Origin: Virgibacillus dokdonensis
GTDB taxonomy: Bacteria; Bacillota; Bacilli; Bacillales; Amphibacillaceae
Reading direction: 5' to 3'
DNA length: 64,000 nt
Assembly: GCF_900166595.1 (NCBI RefSeq)
Contig: NZ_LT745762.1
Span: 55,971 to 119,970 of the forward strand
Of this stretch, positions 1 through 9,247 are shown piece after piece. Both the position numbers and the translations under genes were made by a program. Position 1 is the first letter of the stretch. Every line of letters starts with the position of its first letter. The notes under the pieces were generated by a model. That model searched no databases and was not told the DNA's origin. It saw only the letters and a program-made list of their open reading frames with translations.

Positions 1-802
1 GAATGTTTCCCTTTGTATCCACTACTTCAAGTAGGCGGAATACATTCTCTGTACGATTTTGCGTCGAACCGATGTAAACCATCTTGTCGGATAAAACCGT
101 AGAATCTTTAGGTATAGAAAATGATTCTACTTCACGAGTGATGGCGTTTTTCTTCAGTCTTGATACGAAAAAATAGCCTTCATCTGTCATTCGATCAAAT
201 CGTTCATAATCAACGTATCCACGGTCAAACACATACATGGCTTCTTTGTCGTCTACGAGAACTTCCAGTTGATTTCTGTCATGTTCTTTGGCTGTTGTAA
301 TCACTGCTTTTTCAGGATAGACGGTATCTTTATTCATAAATATAAGTCGTAAATGTAGCTTAACTCCTGCTTTTGTTTTACGGAACTTTGCCCACTTATG
401 ATTCGTTAAGTTTAATGGAAGCGTGCTAGAATCAATGATTTTCAATGGCATGTATTTCCCGTTTTTAAATTGGATACCTTTTATTTTGTAAACAAGGTCC
501 AAGAATAAATGGGAAAGGATCATTGGATTCATTTCATTATTCTTCCTTGATAGCTGAGATGTACTAATCGATTCAAACCCCAGTGCTTTCTGAAGTCCAT
601 CATCTATTAGGGCATCGCTCATTTCTTCCAAGCTCTCGAATCCTTGCAGTTGGGCAAGTAACATGAGCTTTATATACCCTGTAGTTGTTAGCTTTTTTGT
701 GTAGTAATCTTGTTTATTTTCTTCTACTTGTTCAAATAGTTTTTTCGTATTTATAGGTGAAAACCATTTACCAAATGATGATTTTAGTGTATTCTTGTCC
801 AT
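1..802 (-). CDS. IS4-family transposase, N-terminal 267 residues
   Basis: DDE transposase of the IS4 family, truncated by the window edge. The start ATG at 802-800 corresponds to the start of the full-length copy (31105). The visible part covers the N-terminal domain and the first catalytic Asp region (DSSTLPL) through the DRGYVDYERF segment carrying the second Asp. The C-terminal Y-R-E-K signature lies outside the window. I saw no internal stop. One change near the start (WFSP here, WVSP in the other copy) separates the copies. Confidence 0.9.
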   Translation of the reverse strand, partial: MDKNTLKSSFGKWFSPINTKKLFEQVEENKQDYYTKKLTTTGYIKLMLLAQLQGFESLEEMSDALIDDGLQKALGFESISTSQLSRKNNEMNPMILSHLFLDLVYKIKGIQFKNGKYMPLKIIDSSTLPLNLTNHKWAKFRKTKAGVKLHLRLIFMNKDTVYPEKAVITTAKEHDRNQLEVLVDDKEAMYVFDRGYVDYERFDRMTDEGYFFVSRLKKNAITREVESFSIPKDSTVLSDKMVYIGSTQNRTENVFRLLEVVDTKGNI

Positions 803-942
803 ACGGATTATCCTTTACTTTTGGATTTGGACAGGAACCACCTGTACTTCCATTGTAAAGGATTTTTTTGTATCATGAACACGTAATTATTGAACATTTT
901 CAGTATTTTGAATCATCAGGTTTAATTAATGCAATGCTAGTG
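1..942 (-). mobile_element. IS4-family insertion sequence, copy 1 (cut by window edge)
   Basis: This is the 5' part of an insertion sequence whose left part lies before the window. It aligns base for base (offset 30303) with the complete copy at 29843-31245, with only about ten substitutions that I could count. The right terminal repeat ends at 942 with ...TGCTAGTG, matching the end of the complete copy at 31245. Beyond 942 the two copies diverge completely, which fixes the boundary. The target duplication of this copy cannot be checked because its left end is missing. Confidence 0.93.
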
Positions 943-1199
943 ATGTATCTCAAACAATAAAATAAGATAACATATCTAAAATACAAGCTCTATTCAATTT
1001 ATTTCGACAGTATATATGGAATTATACAATTATTTTACATGATAAACGGGGAAGAGGTACATCATTTTATATAATTAAATTTTAGTATAAAATGTTAATG
1101 TTGGATTATCGACTATGTTATACTTCATGACATAGCATAATGCAGTAATAAAAAAATGTCTAGATGGTCTATATAAATAATTATAAAGGAAGGGACAAT

Positions 1200-1538
1200 A
1201 TGAATGATATAAGAAAATTAATCCAGAAATTGAACGCCTTTCGCGATGAGCGAGATTGGAGACAGTTTCACAACCCGAAAGATTTGGCTATCTCTCTGTC
1301 GTTAGAAGCAGCTGAATTACTGGAAGATTTTCAATGGAAAACAAGTGAACAAGCAATCGAGGAGAACCTAGAAAACATAAAAGAAGAACTCGCTGATGTC
1401 ATGATTTATGCACTGATGCTTAGCCATGATCTTGATTTAGACGTTAAAGAAATAATATTGGATAAAATGCAGAAAAACGCGCAGAAATACCCTGTAGAAA
1501 AGAGCAAAGGTAGGAAATTAAAATACGATAATTTATAG
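1200..1538 (+). CDS. MazG-like nucleotide pyrophosphohydrolase
   Basis: A 112-residue all-alpha NTP pyrophosphohydrolase of the MazG/dCTPase (RS21-C6-like) group. These enzymes hydrolyse non-canonical or excess dNTPs to monophosphates. The metal-binding pattern is visible as EAAELLEDFQW (about residues 36-46) followed by EELADV (about residues 63-68), the ExxE...ExxD arrangement of the family. The length fits the stand-alone single-domain type. The ATG at 1200 is preceded by AAGGAAGGG at good spacing. An ATG at 1164 in the same frame has no ribosome site and is not preferred. The gene stands alone just beyond the IS4 end and a terminator follows. The substrate is not predictable from sequence. 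Confidence 0.85.
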   Translation: MNDIRKLIQKLNAFRDERDWRQFHNPKDLAISLSLEAAELLEDFQWKTSEQAIEENLENIKEELADVMIYALMLSHDLDLDVKEIILDKMQKNAQKYPVEKSKGRKLKYDNL

Positions 1539-1675
1539 GTAACATTAGCGGTACGAAGCTTTTCATCTAGGTGCGACGAACTACCCCGCATACAAGCTTG
1601 GATGGGAAGGGAGAGCGTACAGCCCTTAATAACCGTAAAGTAAAAGCAAATCCATACTCTCCTAATACAAAAAAG

Positions 1676-1715
1676 AGCTGGGTGACTCATAATGCCTCAT
1701 CCCAGCGTCTTTTTG
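1676..1715 (+). terminator. Rho-independent terminator
   Basis: Stem AGCTGGG / CCCAGC with a 19-base loop, followed by GTCTTTTTG. It lies 140 bases after the MazG-like gene and probably ends its transcript. The rest of 1539-1876 holds no gene that I can recognise. Confidence 0.7.
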
Positions 1716-1876
1716 TCAGTTGAATTATGATAAACACTTATTCATTTTGTATATTTTACAGTTGTAATTTACAGAGCATTACGCTACACAAAACGTTACA
1801 ATATCGAATAAAAAGGATTTACTTTGAAAAGAGTAATGCAAATTATTGCACTTCCATCTTTAAAAATTATCAAATT

Positions 1877-3220
1877 TTATATTGTAATATCTACATAAGA
1901 TGGGTTTTCTTCTAATAAATATGTCCGCATAGAATCTCTTGGCAAAATATGTTCAACAAAGCGGTTCCAATCTACTATATAGTTACTTTTATTCCAGGAG
2001 TTATGATATTCATGATATCGCGACAACTTACTCGTTTCCGTATTTTTTGTGTGATTTATATACCCCTGCAAAATGGCAGACATGTCCTTCTGAAAAGATC
2101 CGTTCACATCTACAGCATCTAAGTTACCAACGAGGGAAGCCATGATGTCTTGAACAAGTTGGTCATTCCAATCCATACGATATGCTTCCTCATTCCTTAC
2201 AAACGGATCATTTCGCATACGCTTGATATAATCTGCCGCTTTTTCATTTTGCTTGTCTACAAATTCCTGAAATACCATATCGAGTTTCGATTGGAGCCCG
2301 TCCCGCATTTCATAGTTGTCTTTGATGAGGGCATATTTCATAGCTTGAAACCCAAGCTCAACACCAAATTCCTCTTCCGATTTATGCTTGTTTCCACCTA
2401 ATGGACGAGACCTATAATCAACATACTGCATTTCTTTCACCAATGTCCCAATAGCCATTAACTCATCCATATTATATCCGCTTTCCTTTGTTGATGTATT
2501 ATTCGAAAGCTTCTCTCTATAAGAAGACTGCAATTGTTGAGCCATATACGTATTATCTGCTACCAACCACTCATTCGGGGTCCCTTTTATACCAGCAAAA
2601 TCTTCATTTTTTTGTATAAACGTTGTATATTGCTCTTTGCGCTGTTGAAATAAATCTTTAATACTAGCACTGATCATTTCAGCTTCCTCATTCACACCAT
2701 GCTCACTCAAAAAGCTACCCGTCATACGTGAAAATTGTTTCGCATAACTATCCACATGATTATTGATAATAGAATCAAGTTTTTTCAAATATTCTTCCCG
2801 TTCAGACCCAGTAAAACTCTGTTTTATTCGGAACTGGCTATAAGCATATTGGGAGGCAATATGATCCATATCTTTAACTAATCGATCTAATGTAGCATAA
2901 CTAGGAGTTCGATTGGTTAGATCCATCTGTAAACGATCCCAATTTATATCCACATTGTTTAAATCGTCTTCGGTTAATGCTAAAACATCTTCTCGATTAC
3001 GCTGTATTCTATCTCCTGTTATCTTGCCGTCACTTGTTCGAGATAGGTTCACTAAAATGGGGGACATCAACCTTCGTAATGCATGCTCCTTCGCTTCGTC
3101 TGTCGTAGTTTTATATGCTTCCAATTTGCTTATACCAAAGGGGTTCGTATTAAATGGTTTTTTCTGTTCAGCCACTATACTGTTGTTGCTGTATACATTT
3201 AAAAAATGATTGATTTGCAT
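1877..3220 (-). CDS. Uncharacterised 447-residue cytoplasmic protein
   Basis: I do not recognise this family. The protein is hydrophilic and largely helical, rich in Asn, Asp, Lys and Met, with no signal peptide or membrane segment. The N-terminus (QINHFLNVYSNNS) and the segment FNTNPFGISKLEAYKTTT look disordered. The body (residues 60-430) contains long predicted helices, for example around EEYLKKLDSIINNHVDSYAKQF. I chose the ATG at 3220 because AAGGTGG precedes it by eight bases. A GTG at 3232 is also in frame but overlaps that site. The gene is monocistronic, with the secreted-protein gene 105 bases upstream. The architecture could suit a phage-like structural or secreted substrate protein, but nothing here proves it. 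Confidence 0.6.
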   Translation of the reverse strand: MQINHFLNVYSNNSIVAEQKKPFNTNPFGISKLEAYKTTTDEAKEHALRRLMSPILVNLSRTSDGKITGDRIQRNREDVLALTEDDLNNVDINWDRLQMDLTNRTPSYATLDRLVKDMDHIASQYAYSQFRIKQSFTGSEREEYLKKLDSIINNHVDSYAKQFSRMTGSFLSEHGVNEEAEMISASIKDLFQQRKEQYTTFIQKNEDFAGIKGTPNEWLVADNTYMAQQLQSSYREKLSNNTSTKESGYNMDELMAIGTLVKEMQYVDYRSRPLGGNKHKSEEEFGVELGFQAMKYALIKDNYEMRDGLQSKLDMVFQEFVDKQNEKAADYIKRMRNDPFVRNEEAYRMDWNDQLVQDIMASLVGNLDAVDVNGSFQKDMSAILQGYINHTKNTETSKLSRYHEYHNSWNKSNYIVDWNRFVEHILPRDSMRTYLLEENPSYVDITI

Positions 3221-3325
3221 GGACCTTTCCACCTTTTTAGTGAATTAGCAATTCTAAATATACATGAACGTCACAATATTTATTGTTAAAACTCCTTGCC
3301 CTTTACTTCATTAAATGGTTATGTT

Positions 3326-4390
3326 TTAATTCAAAAATTCTATCGTAGGAATAGACTCAACACCACTTGCATAGTAAAAATTTAGAGCACTGAAAAAATC
3401 GATAGAACGTCCCTTGTTTACATCGAAAACGATTATATGATCCCCCCAATTAATGAGATCATCATCATCTAACCTTCTAGGAGTTGTTTTTCCAATTGTA
3501 TCAACAAATGAGTCTTCATATTGTGTTGGCGGGCCTGATCTAAAGGATGAAACATGGTGCATAAATAAAGTTTCTTTATCTAAATATACTAATATTGCGT
3601 TATCAGAGCTAGCATAATCTGATTGGTAACTGACAGGACCTGCAATTGATTTAACTTTTGCATCAGAAACGCTGTGTGTCCGTTGATTATAATTTCCATC
3701 CCAACTAAAATAATATTCACGTTCCCAATCCAAATGTGAATTACTTCCATCAACAGTAAGAACATAATTACCATTTGAATAAACTTCTCTATTTGGATAA
3801 AGTAATATTGCTTGCAACAATGAAGGAGAAGTAGAAATTATACTTGTTGCACCTGATGGATTAGTTGCATTCATCTTAATTGTATAATTATCCCCCATTG
3901 TTTCAGTAGAATAGACTCTTAGCGCCCAATCACCAGCTATTAATTGACTATTGGCTACTATATTTCCCGGCGAACCGCTTATAGAAGTAGGGTATGCTGT
4001 TTCTGTTTCCCAATCAACTTTATAGAGTTCCACAACGTAATCTGGATTATCCGTCTCTATTTCAAAAAGTATACTTCTATCATCAGAAACATTAAAAAAC
4101 CAAAAGTCATCTGGGTCCGTTTCCACTAAGGAATCATTAAAGAACATTCGGTCCCCCGAAATATTATAATTAGATTTAATAGACGCAGGTTTCTTTACAG
4201 GAACTCCCTTTGTTTTATCCAATACTGGCACTTTATCATTAAACTCCACATGTTGATTGCTCAAGTGTGGTTTTACATTAAAAGCTTTAAAATCCACTTC
4301 TGCTCCATAAGTCGTTAATGATAAAGAAAATAAACCCACCATTAAAGTAATTATAAAAACAATGATGGAGGACTTTCGTTTTATACTCAT
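3326..4390 (-). CDS. Secreted protein with pre-peptidase-like domain
   Basis: A 354-residue exported protein. Residues 1-30 form a classical signal peptide (SIKRKSS, a hydrophobic stretch, then TTYGAEVDF with likely cleavage after YGA). Residues 85-180 resemble a bacterial pre-peptidase C-terminal (PPC) beta-sandwich, with phrases such as DDFWFFNVSDD, VVELYKVD and GDWALRVYSTETMGDNYTIKM. The rest is Ser/Thr/Asp-rich and beta-like, without a visible catalytic motif. The ribosome site AAAGGAG precedes the ATG. The gene is probably monocistronic and its function is unknown. The PPC assignment is by pattern only. Confidence 0.6.
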   Translation of the reverse strand: MSIKRKSSIIVFIITLMVGLFSLSLTTYGAEVDFKAFNVKPHLSNQHVEFNDKVPVLDKTKGVPVKKPASIKSNYNISGDRMFFNDSLVETDPDDFWFFNVSDDRSILFEIETDNPDYVVELYKVDWETETAYPTSISGSPGNIVANSQLIAGDWALRVYSTETMGDNYTIKMNATNPSGATSIISTSPSLLQAILLYPNREVYSNGNYVLTVDGSNSHLDWEREYYFSWDGNYNQRTHSVSDAKVKSIAGPVSYQSDYASSDNAILVYLDKETLFMHHVSSFRSGPPTQYEDSFVDTIGKTTPRRLDDDDLINWGDHIIVFDVNKGRSIDFFSALNFYYASGVESIPTIEFLN

Positions 4391-4937
4391 ATCGGAACTC
4401 CTTTCTAATAATATATTAATATTTATATCGGTATAATTTATTCAAAATTAAATATTTTATTTAACATTTTTAAATATTGAAATTTATTTACAAATCGTTT
4501 AAACTATTTTTCACCTATATTTAAATAATATCTCTTTGCTAAATTGAACTGCCGCTCCTTTCAAAGGTTGCTTTGTTCCTAATTGATTAGGAGCTAAATT
4601 TTCCCATGTGAAATCATTTCCATTTGAAGTGATAGACGAGTTTCGCAACAGGGAAGGAACGTTTTGTGTGAGGGTGAGACAAATTCGCACGGAGGATGCG
4701 GATTTTCCTGCGAGTGAGCGAATTTCTCACGAAGGTGAGCAATTTTCATTTTTAAATTTGAGGCGATTGTAGCGTTGACGGAACTCTTTTATAATATTTT
4801 CTACCTAATTATATATGGTATATCCAGTTTTAGGTGTTATCATTCCATAAAATATTCCTATATAACCAAATATAGTGTATTATTTTTACTATCAAACTGT
4901 ACGCTTTGAATAATCGAAACGGAAAGGTGTGTGAAAT
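4391..4937. other. 547-base intergenic region
   Basis: I see no gene here. Positions about 4660-4750 form a short GC-richer island with repeated GTGAG / CTCAC words (for example GTGAGCGAATTTCTCAC) in otherwise very AT-rich DNA. It may be a small dispersed repeat, but only one copy is in the window. Confidence 0.4.
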
Positions 4938-5312
4938 ATGAAAAAGAGAAAAATATTTATGTTACTATTTACAATAAGTATCAGCTTAAATGTATATCTA
5001 GTAGGAAAATCATTCGTAATGAAACAATTAATTGAACCTACTGCTGAGGAAGAAGTTACATTAAGTGAAATGGTACAAAAAACAGTAGAAAGTGAAGATT
5101 ATAAACAATTGGCAAAGAAAGAAGATATTATAGCTATTCAAGCAGGCGTAGATAAATTTAAAGGCGGTGCATTTCCTTATACTCTAGAAGTGAGCGTTAA
5201 AACAGACAAACAGGCTTATCTATTCTATTGTACGGATGACAGATGTTCACAGGTAGAAAATGGCGGATGGACATATTCTATATATCAAGATGAAAAACCG
5301 AGGCTACCTTAA
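4938..5312 (+). CDS. Small membrane-anchored or exported protein
   Basis: A 124-residue protein with a basic start (KKRKIF) and one hydrophobic segment at about residues 6-25, so an uncleaved anchor or signal peptide. The outside part is acidic and contains two Cys close together in YCTDDRCSQ near residue 97, which could form a disulfide. No family is recognised. It has a ribosome site (GGAAAGGTG) and lies 46 bases before the tubby-like gene on the same strand, so the two may be co-transcribed. Confidence 0.55.
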   Translation: MKKRKIFMLLFTISISLNVYLVGKSFVMKQLIEPTAEEEVTLSEMVQKTVESEDYKQLAKKEDIIAIQAGVDKFKGGAFPYTLEVSVKTDKQAYLFYCTDDRCSQVENGGWTYSIYQDEKPRLP

Positions 5313-5358
5313 ACAAAAAACAATATAGAAATGCGTATTTTCACATTGGAGGGTTCAC

Positions 5359-5946
5359 ATGTTTTTGCATTATAGTACGTTTTTCCTGCAAAAAACAACG
5401 CTATATAAGCTACAACGAAAAATCTATACAATAAGCGCAAACGACCAATTAATCGGCAAAATCGAAGAAACTCCGGCTTCCCATAAGAAAATAACGAACC
5501 AACTAGTAAAACTGGTCGCTTACCAATTCATAAGCTTTGATTTACAGGTTTTAGATAGTAACGGTCATATTTTAGGCTGGATTACTAAAAAACAGAAAGG
5601 AATAACAACCGATTTTCACCTCCTTTCCAATGAAGGAGAGCTTTTAGCAACGGTTCAACCAAAGCTAAAACTATCTACTGCAACGATGACGGTCATTGAC
5701 AAAGAAAATAAGCAGCTCATACAAGCTAAAGGTGATTTTGGTGCCATTCATTACACTGTGAAAGCATGTAAAAACAACACTACGATCGCTTCTATTCAGA
5801 AACGGTCGCTTGTATACGATTCCATTCAAGATAGTATCCATCAACATGATGGTTATTATCTAACAATGGAAAAGACGGATGCCCTCACCAAGCTTGCCTT
5901 GTTAGCAATTGGCATCATGATAGATGTATATATCTATCATGTATAA
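5359..5946 (+). CDS. Tubby C-terminal-like / LURP-one-related domain protein
   Basis: A 195-residue protein that resembles the bacterial tubby-C-terminal-like (scramblase/LOR-type) beta-barrel family. Alternating beta strands carry the family's repeated pattern, for example YTISANDQLIGKIEET, FDLQVLDSNGHILGWITK and MTVIDKENKQLIQAKGDFG. A hydrophobic segment near the end (LALLAIGIMIDVYIYHV) replaces the barrel's central hydrophobic helix. The role in bacteria is unknown. The ATG is preceded by GGAGGG. The assignment is by fold pattern, not a catalytic motif. Confidence 0.55.
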   Translation: MFLHYSTFFLQKTTLYKLQRKIYTISANDQLIGKIEETPASHKKITNQLVKLVAYQFISFDLQVLDSNGHILGWITKKQKGITTDFHLLSNEGELLATVQPKLKLSTATMTVIDKENKQLIQAKGDFGAIHYTVKACKNNTTIASIQKRSLVYDSIQDSIHQHDGYYLTMEKTDALTKLALLAIGIMIDVYIYHV

Positions 5947-6012
5947 TACTTCTTTTTAAATCTCTCTATTAGGGAAAGATAAGTAGAGAGAGAGTTTACA
6001 CGGAGGGGTATA

Positions 6013-6159
6013 ATGAGAAGAAAACCAAAGGTAATGAGCTATATCAACGTAGCGTCGATCATTACCTTTGGTTTTCCCAGCTTACTAATTGTCTTGATGC
6101 GAAGATTAAATCTGCCAGGGATTTACATTACTAAAATTGTAAACAGGGACATAAACTAG
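6013..6159 (+). CDS. Possible 48-residue membrane peptide
   Basis: A short reading frame beginning RRKPKVMSYINVAS, with a hydrophobic middle (ITFGFPSLLIVLM) and a basic tail. It is preceded by an unusually good ribosome site (CGGAGGGG, six bases before ATG). Its first 21 codons are overlapped by a 17-bp perfect inverted repeat (6021-6037 / 6059-6075), so the open frame could simply lie over a structural element. No family is recognised. Confidence 0.35.
   Translation: MRRKPKVMSYINVASIITFGFPSLLIVLMRRLNLPGIYITKIVNRDIN
6021..6075. repeat. 17-bp perfect inverted repeat with 21-base loop
   Basis: The arms AAAACCAAAGGTAATGA and its exact complement flank 21 bases. There is no T-tract after the right arm (CCCAGC follows), so it is not a standard terminator. 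It overlaps the start of the possible small gene at 6013. Confidence 0.75.
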
Positions 6160-6315
6160 TAAATTTTCTACTCGAAAAACCCAGAGCACTATGCAATTTT
6201 GCTCTGGGAATTAAGGTAGCAATATTCAAAAAAGCTATTCTGTTGCTAAATCAACAGATAAGTTTGCAAGCGTATGCTATCGCATTAAAAACGAACAGAT
6301 GGGTGGTAAATTGTT

Positions 6316-6927
6316 ATGAAAGTAGATCGCAGAGTTCGTAAGTCAAAAGATGCGTTAAAAACAACTCTCATACAGCTTATGAAAGAAAAGGATTTACAAC
6401 AAATCACAATTACTGACATTGTTAAAGTCGCTGACTTAAATCAAGGAACGTTCTATAAGCACTAATCTATTTTAGAAGATTTGATAGAAGAGCTGATTCA
6501 AGATGTCATATCAAACCTCATACACTCGTTTCGAGCCCCATACCATAATAAAGAAACTTTCATCCTTGAAGAGATGAAGGCTTCCACCATCAAGATATTT
6601 GATCATGTCGCTCGATTCTCAGAATTTTATCCAACCATCATTCACCATGAATCTATTATGCCAGGCTTTCAAACTAAATTATGTAATGTGATTAAAGAAT
6701 TAGCCTTGAAAGATTTACAGGGTGCGGAAGAAAATCATACAATCAATAAAGACTTACAGGCAAGCTATCAATCCTATGCCCTGCTAGGAATGATTATTGA
6801 ATGGGTGAAAAGTGATTTTAAATACTCCACCAAATATATGGCGGAACAATTAATTTATATTCTATCGTGCAAACCTATTTCAAAAGTTTATCAAACTTCA
6901 TTTACAACAGAAACAGAACAAGCGTAA
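6316..6927 (+). pseudogene. TetR-family regulator interrupted by an in-frame stop
   Basis: The N-terminal part (49 codons from ATG 6316, ribosome site GGGTGG) is a TetR helix-turn-helix: RVRKSKDALKTTLIQLM, then ITITDIVKVADLNQGTFYKH. A TAA at 6463-6465 follows at once. The frame then continues without another stop to 6927 as a typical TetR ligand-binding domain (SILEDLIEELIQDV onward, including TKYMAEQLIYILS). Family members read FYKHY-x-x-S here, so the stop is best explained by loss of three bases. A functional protein would need readthrough. A hairpin follows the gene. Confidence 0.8.
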
Positions 6928-6958
6928 AAAGACCTTCTAGTAAAATTAGGAGGTCTTT
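6928..6958 (+). terminator. Hairpin after the TetR pseudogene
   Basis: Perfect 8-bp stem AAAGACCT / AGGTCTTT with a 15-base loop. The T-rich tail is weak (ATGCTT), so termination may be partial. Confidence 0.5.
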
Positions 6959-7008
6959 ATGCTTAAGCGTTATGAAGTGCGCATGAGATGAACCAATCCT
7001 TTTTGATG

Positions 7009-8043
7009 CTATTCGTTATCCTCGACGTTCAACATCCATACTCTTTTTAAAGGTATTTCTGTTTTTATATCATCACTAAGTAAATCATACGTTTCAAGTA
7101 ATTGCTCTATAATTTTAGCAGAATCCCATAAGCGTAATTTAAAAAACTGCTTTGGTACCTCATTTAACACGGACACTTTAAATCCGCTCCATGATACTAG
7201 TAATCCATAATCAGCGTTTACATTACTCATCGTTCCTAACAATTGATCCATCGTTGGACGACCGACTGGCGTACCATTCGTCTTCACTTGCACGCAAATT
7301 TTCGGCGAACCAAACCCTAGGGTATTAGAAGAAGCTAAAATATCAATTCCATGATCTGCTCCTTCTGGGCTACGATATGTCGTAAAACCTTTTGCCTTTA
7401 GAATCTCTTCAATTAACGCCTCCATCTTGTGTCCTTTAAACTTACGAATAATATGCTCAGAAATTTTATCCTGAATAAACTCCTCTAAGTTAACGGCCGA
7501 TTCCTCTTCCGTTTCATCAATACGTGTTGTAATCGATTTCTGAACAACTTGCCAATTGTTCTTATACATTTCTTGCAATCGTTCTTCTGCATTATTTTTA
7601 TGTATCTTACAAACAGTCATGAAAGCCCCTAACGAGTATAGAATGTCCTGATCAAACCTATCTCTCGGAACATCTAAAGCAAACCAACGGACATCGCGAT
7701 AATGAAAGTAGGGGGATTCTGCATTCGGATCAAAACAATAATCGCCTTTAATTTCCCCAAAATGAATGGTCCGATTTAACTTGCTTGGTAACACAACCCA
7801 ATCTTCTACTTTCATTCGATTTGCAATCGGGTATATTTGTGACGCCCAATTGATCGCTGTTTTTTCTTTTTCCAAACGATATTTTTTTATTAGCAAATCA
7901 TATAGATCTTCTTTATTTGGATAATCTTTCAAGTTTATGTCCAAGTCTTCCCATGTTAAGTAAACACGATTATCATTTAAAAATTTATTCTCAAACTCCC
8001 CTTGAGAACCAGCTCGAAATAACCAAATACTCAATTGGTTCAA
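7009..8043 (-). CDS. Mrr-type restriction endonuclease with N-terminal recognition domain
   Basis: A 344-residue protein likely to be a modification-dependent (type IV-like) restriction enzyme. The C-terminal half is an Mrr_cat PD-(D/E)XK nuclease: MEALIEEILKAKGF, then GADHGIDILAS (catalytic Asp) and ICVQVKTN (QxK) at about residues 225-275. This is followed by MDQLLGTMSNVNADYGLLVSW, the usual Mrr strand-helix tail. The N-terminal 150 residues (WLFRAGSQGEFE ... WVVLPSKLNRTIHFGEI ... VRWFALDVPRD) resemble the EVE/PUA-type modules often joined to Mrr domains. The gene is monocistronic. It is separate from the defence island at 43-62 kb, and a second Mrr-domain gene is at 54695. Confidence 0.85.
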   Translation of the reverse strand: MNQLSIWLFRAGSQGEFENKFLNDNRVYLTWEDLDINLKDYPNKEDLYDLLIKKYRLEKEKTAINWASQIYPIANRMKVEDWVVLPSKLNRTIHFGEIKGDYCFDPNAESPYFHYRDVRWFALDVPRDRFDQDILYSLGAFMTVCKIHKNNAEERLQEMYKNNWQVVQKSITTRIDETEEESAVNLEEFIQDKISEHIIRKFKGHKMEALIEEILKAKGFTTYRSPEGADHGIDILASSNTLGFGSPKICVQVKTNGTPVGRPTMDQLLGTMSNVNADYGLLVSWSGFKVSVLNEVPKQFFKLRLWDSAKIIEQLLETYDLLSDDIKTEIPLKRVWMLNVEDNE

Positions 8044-8211
8044 CTCCTTATCTAAGTGGATGTAATAAAGCTTTTTAGAAACAAGGGCTTAGCATACACA
8101 GTTAGTAAATCAATCTATACATTAAACACCCCCACCTTCTTCAATAACCAGTACACTATCGCTCCATTATTGTAATATACTTCATTTATAAATTACTAGG
8201 GGGGGGATTTT

Positions 8212-8460
8212 ATGAAATACGTTTACCTTGTAGTCGTGCATGTTATGAATTTGCTTCTGTTAATCACGGTTGGATTACTTGGCGTTGGTATGTTTGTAGA
8301 TATTAGTGAACCTGATCATATACCAACCTTTAACCCGATTCATATAGGGCTTTTTATTTCCCTATTATTACTGTTGGTAATGAATGACGCGTACCAACTC
8401 AAGAAGAGAAAATGGATTATGTTGCTATTTGGCTCATATTCTCTTTGGGTAAAACGATAA
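8212..8460 (+). CDS. Small two-helix membrane protein
   Basis: 82 residues with two predicted membrane helices (about 5-28 and 45-62) and a basic C-terminus (KKRKW). A strong ribosome site (GGGGGGG, six bases upstream) supports it as real. No family is recognised. It precedes the racemase by 85 bases on the same strand. Confidence 0.6.
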   Translation: MKYVYLVVVHVMNLLLLITVGLLGVGMFVDISEPDHIPTFNPIHIGLFISLLLLLVMNDAYQLKKRKWIMLLFGSYSLWVKR

Positions 8461-8545
8461 AATTAATACTTGACGCATCCGTTTATAGATTATACGCTAA
8501 GTAAAATTCACTAACACGTATGCCCATTGGAATGGAGGAAATGGA

Positions 8546-9247
8546 ATGAAAACTATTGGACTTATAGGCGGAATGAGTTGGGAATCTTCAGCAGAGTATT
8601 ATCGAATAATGAATGAAGAAGTAAAAGAAAAGCTAGGTGGATTACATTCAGCAAAATGTTTATTATATAGTGTTGATTTTGACGAAATTGAACGTTACCA
8701 AGCGGAAGGCGATTGGGAAAGTGCGGGCGAGGCATTAGGTAAAGCAGCATTATCTTTAGAAAAAGCAGGTGCAGCATTCATAGTAATATGTACAAATACG
8801 ATGCATAAAGTAATTGATTCCATTGAAAAAAGGGTAACCATTCCTGTTTTACATATTGCTGATGCAACGGCAAACCAAATACAACAATCCAATATAAAAA
8901 CCGTTGGATTACTTGGAACTAAATATACGATGGAGCAAAAATTTTACAAAGCTAGAATTGAAGCGAATGGTATGAAAGTGATCGTTCCAAATGAGAAAGC
9001 ACGTAACGATATCCATAGAGTTATCTATGAAGAATTATGTGTAGGGAAAATACAGCAATCATCGAAGGACTATTATAAGAATGTCATCCAACAGCTAGTT
9101 AATCATGGAGCTGAAGGAATCATTTTAGGTTGTACAGAAATTGGTTTATTAATTAAGCCTGAAGATTCAGAAGTTCCATTGTTTGATACAACCGTTATCC
9201 ATGCAATTGAAGCAGTGCATGAAGCTTTAAAAAAAGAAAACTCTTAG
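8546..9247 (+). CDS. racX: Aspartate/glutamate racemase family protein
   Basis: A 233-residue PLP-independent amino-acid racemase of the RacX/YgeA group, which interconverts L- and D-amino acids. The first catalytic Cys lies in FIVICTNTMHK (about residues 78-88) and the second in GIILGCTEIGLL (about 190-201). The N-terminal GLIGGMSWESSAEYY is the family hallmark. Length is normal. GGAGGAAATGG precedes the ATG. Substrate range is not predictable. RacX proteins often act on Lys/Arg and other non-canonical D-amino acids for the cell wall, which is family knowledge rather than something seen here. It appears monocistronic. Confidence 0.88.
   Translation: MKTIGLIGGMSWESSAEYYRIMNEEVKEKLGGLHSAKCLLYSVDFDEIERYQAEGDWESAGEALGKAALSLEKAGAAFIVICTNTMHKVIDSIEKRVTIPVLHIADATANQIQQSNIKTVGLLGTKYTMEQKFYKARIEANGMKVIVPNEKARNDIHRVIYEELCVGKIQQSSKDYYKNVIQQLVNHGAEGIILGCTEIGLLIKPEDSEVPLFDTTVIHAIEAVHEALKKENS

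Noticed and set aside
1164..1199. Longer start for the MazG-like protein
   Set aside because: The ATG at 1164 has no ribosome site, while the one at 1200 has a good one and matches the family's start.
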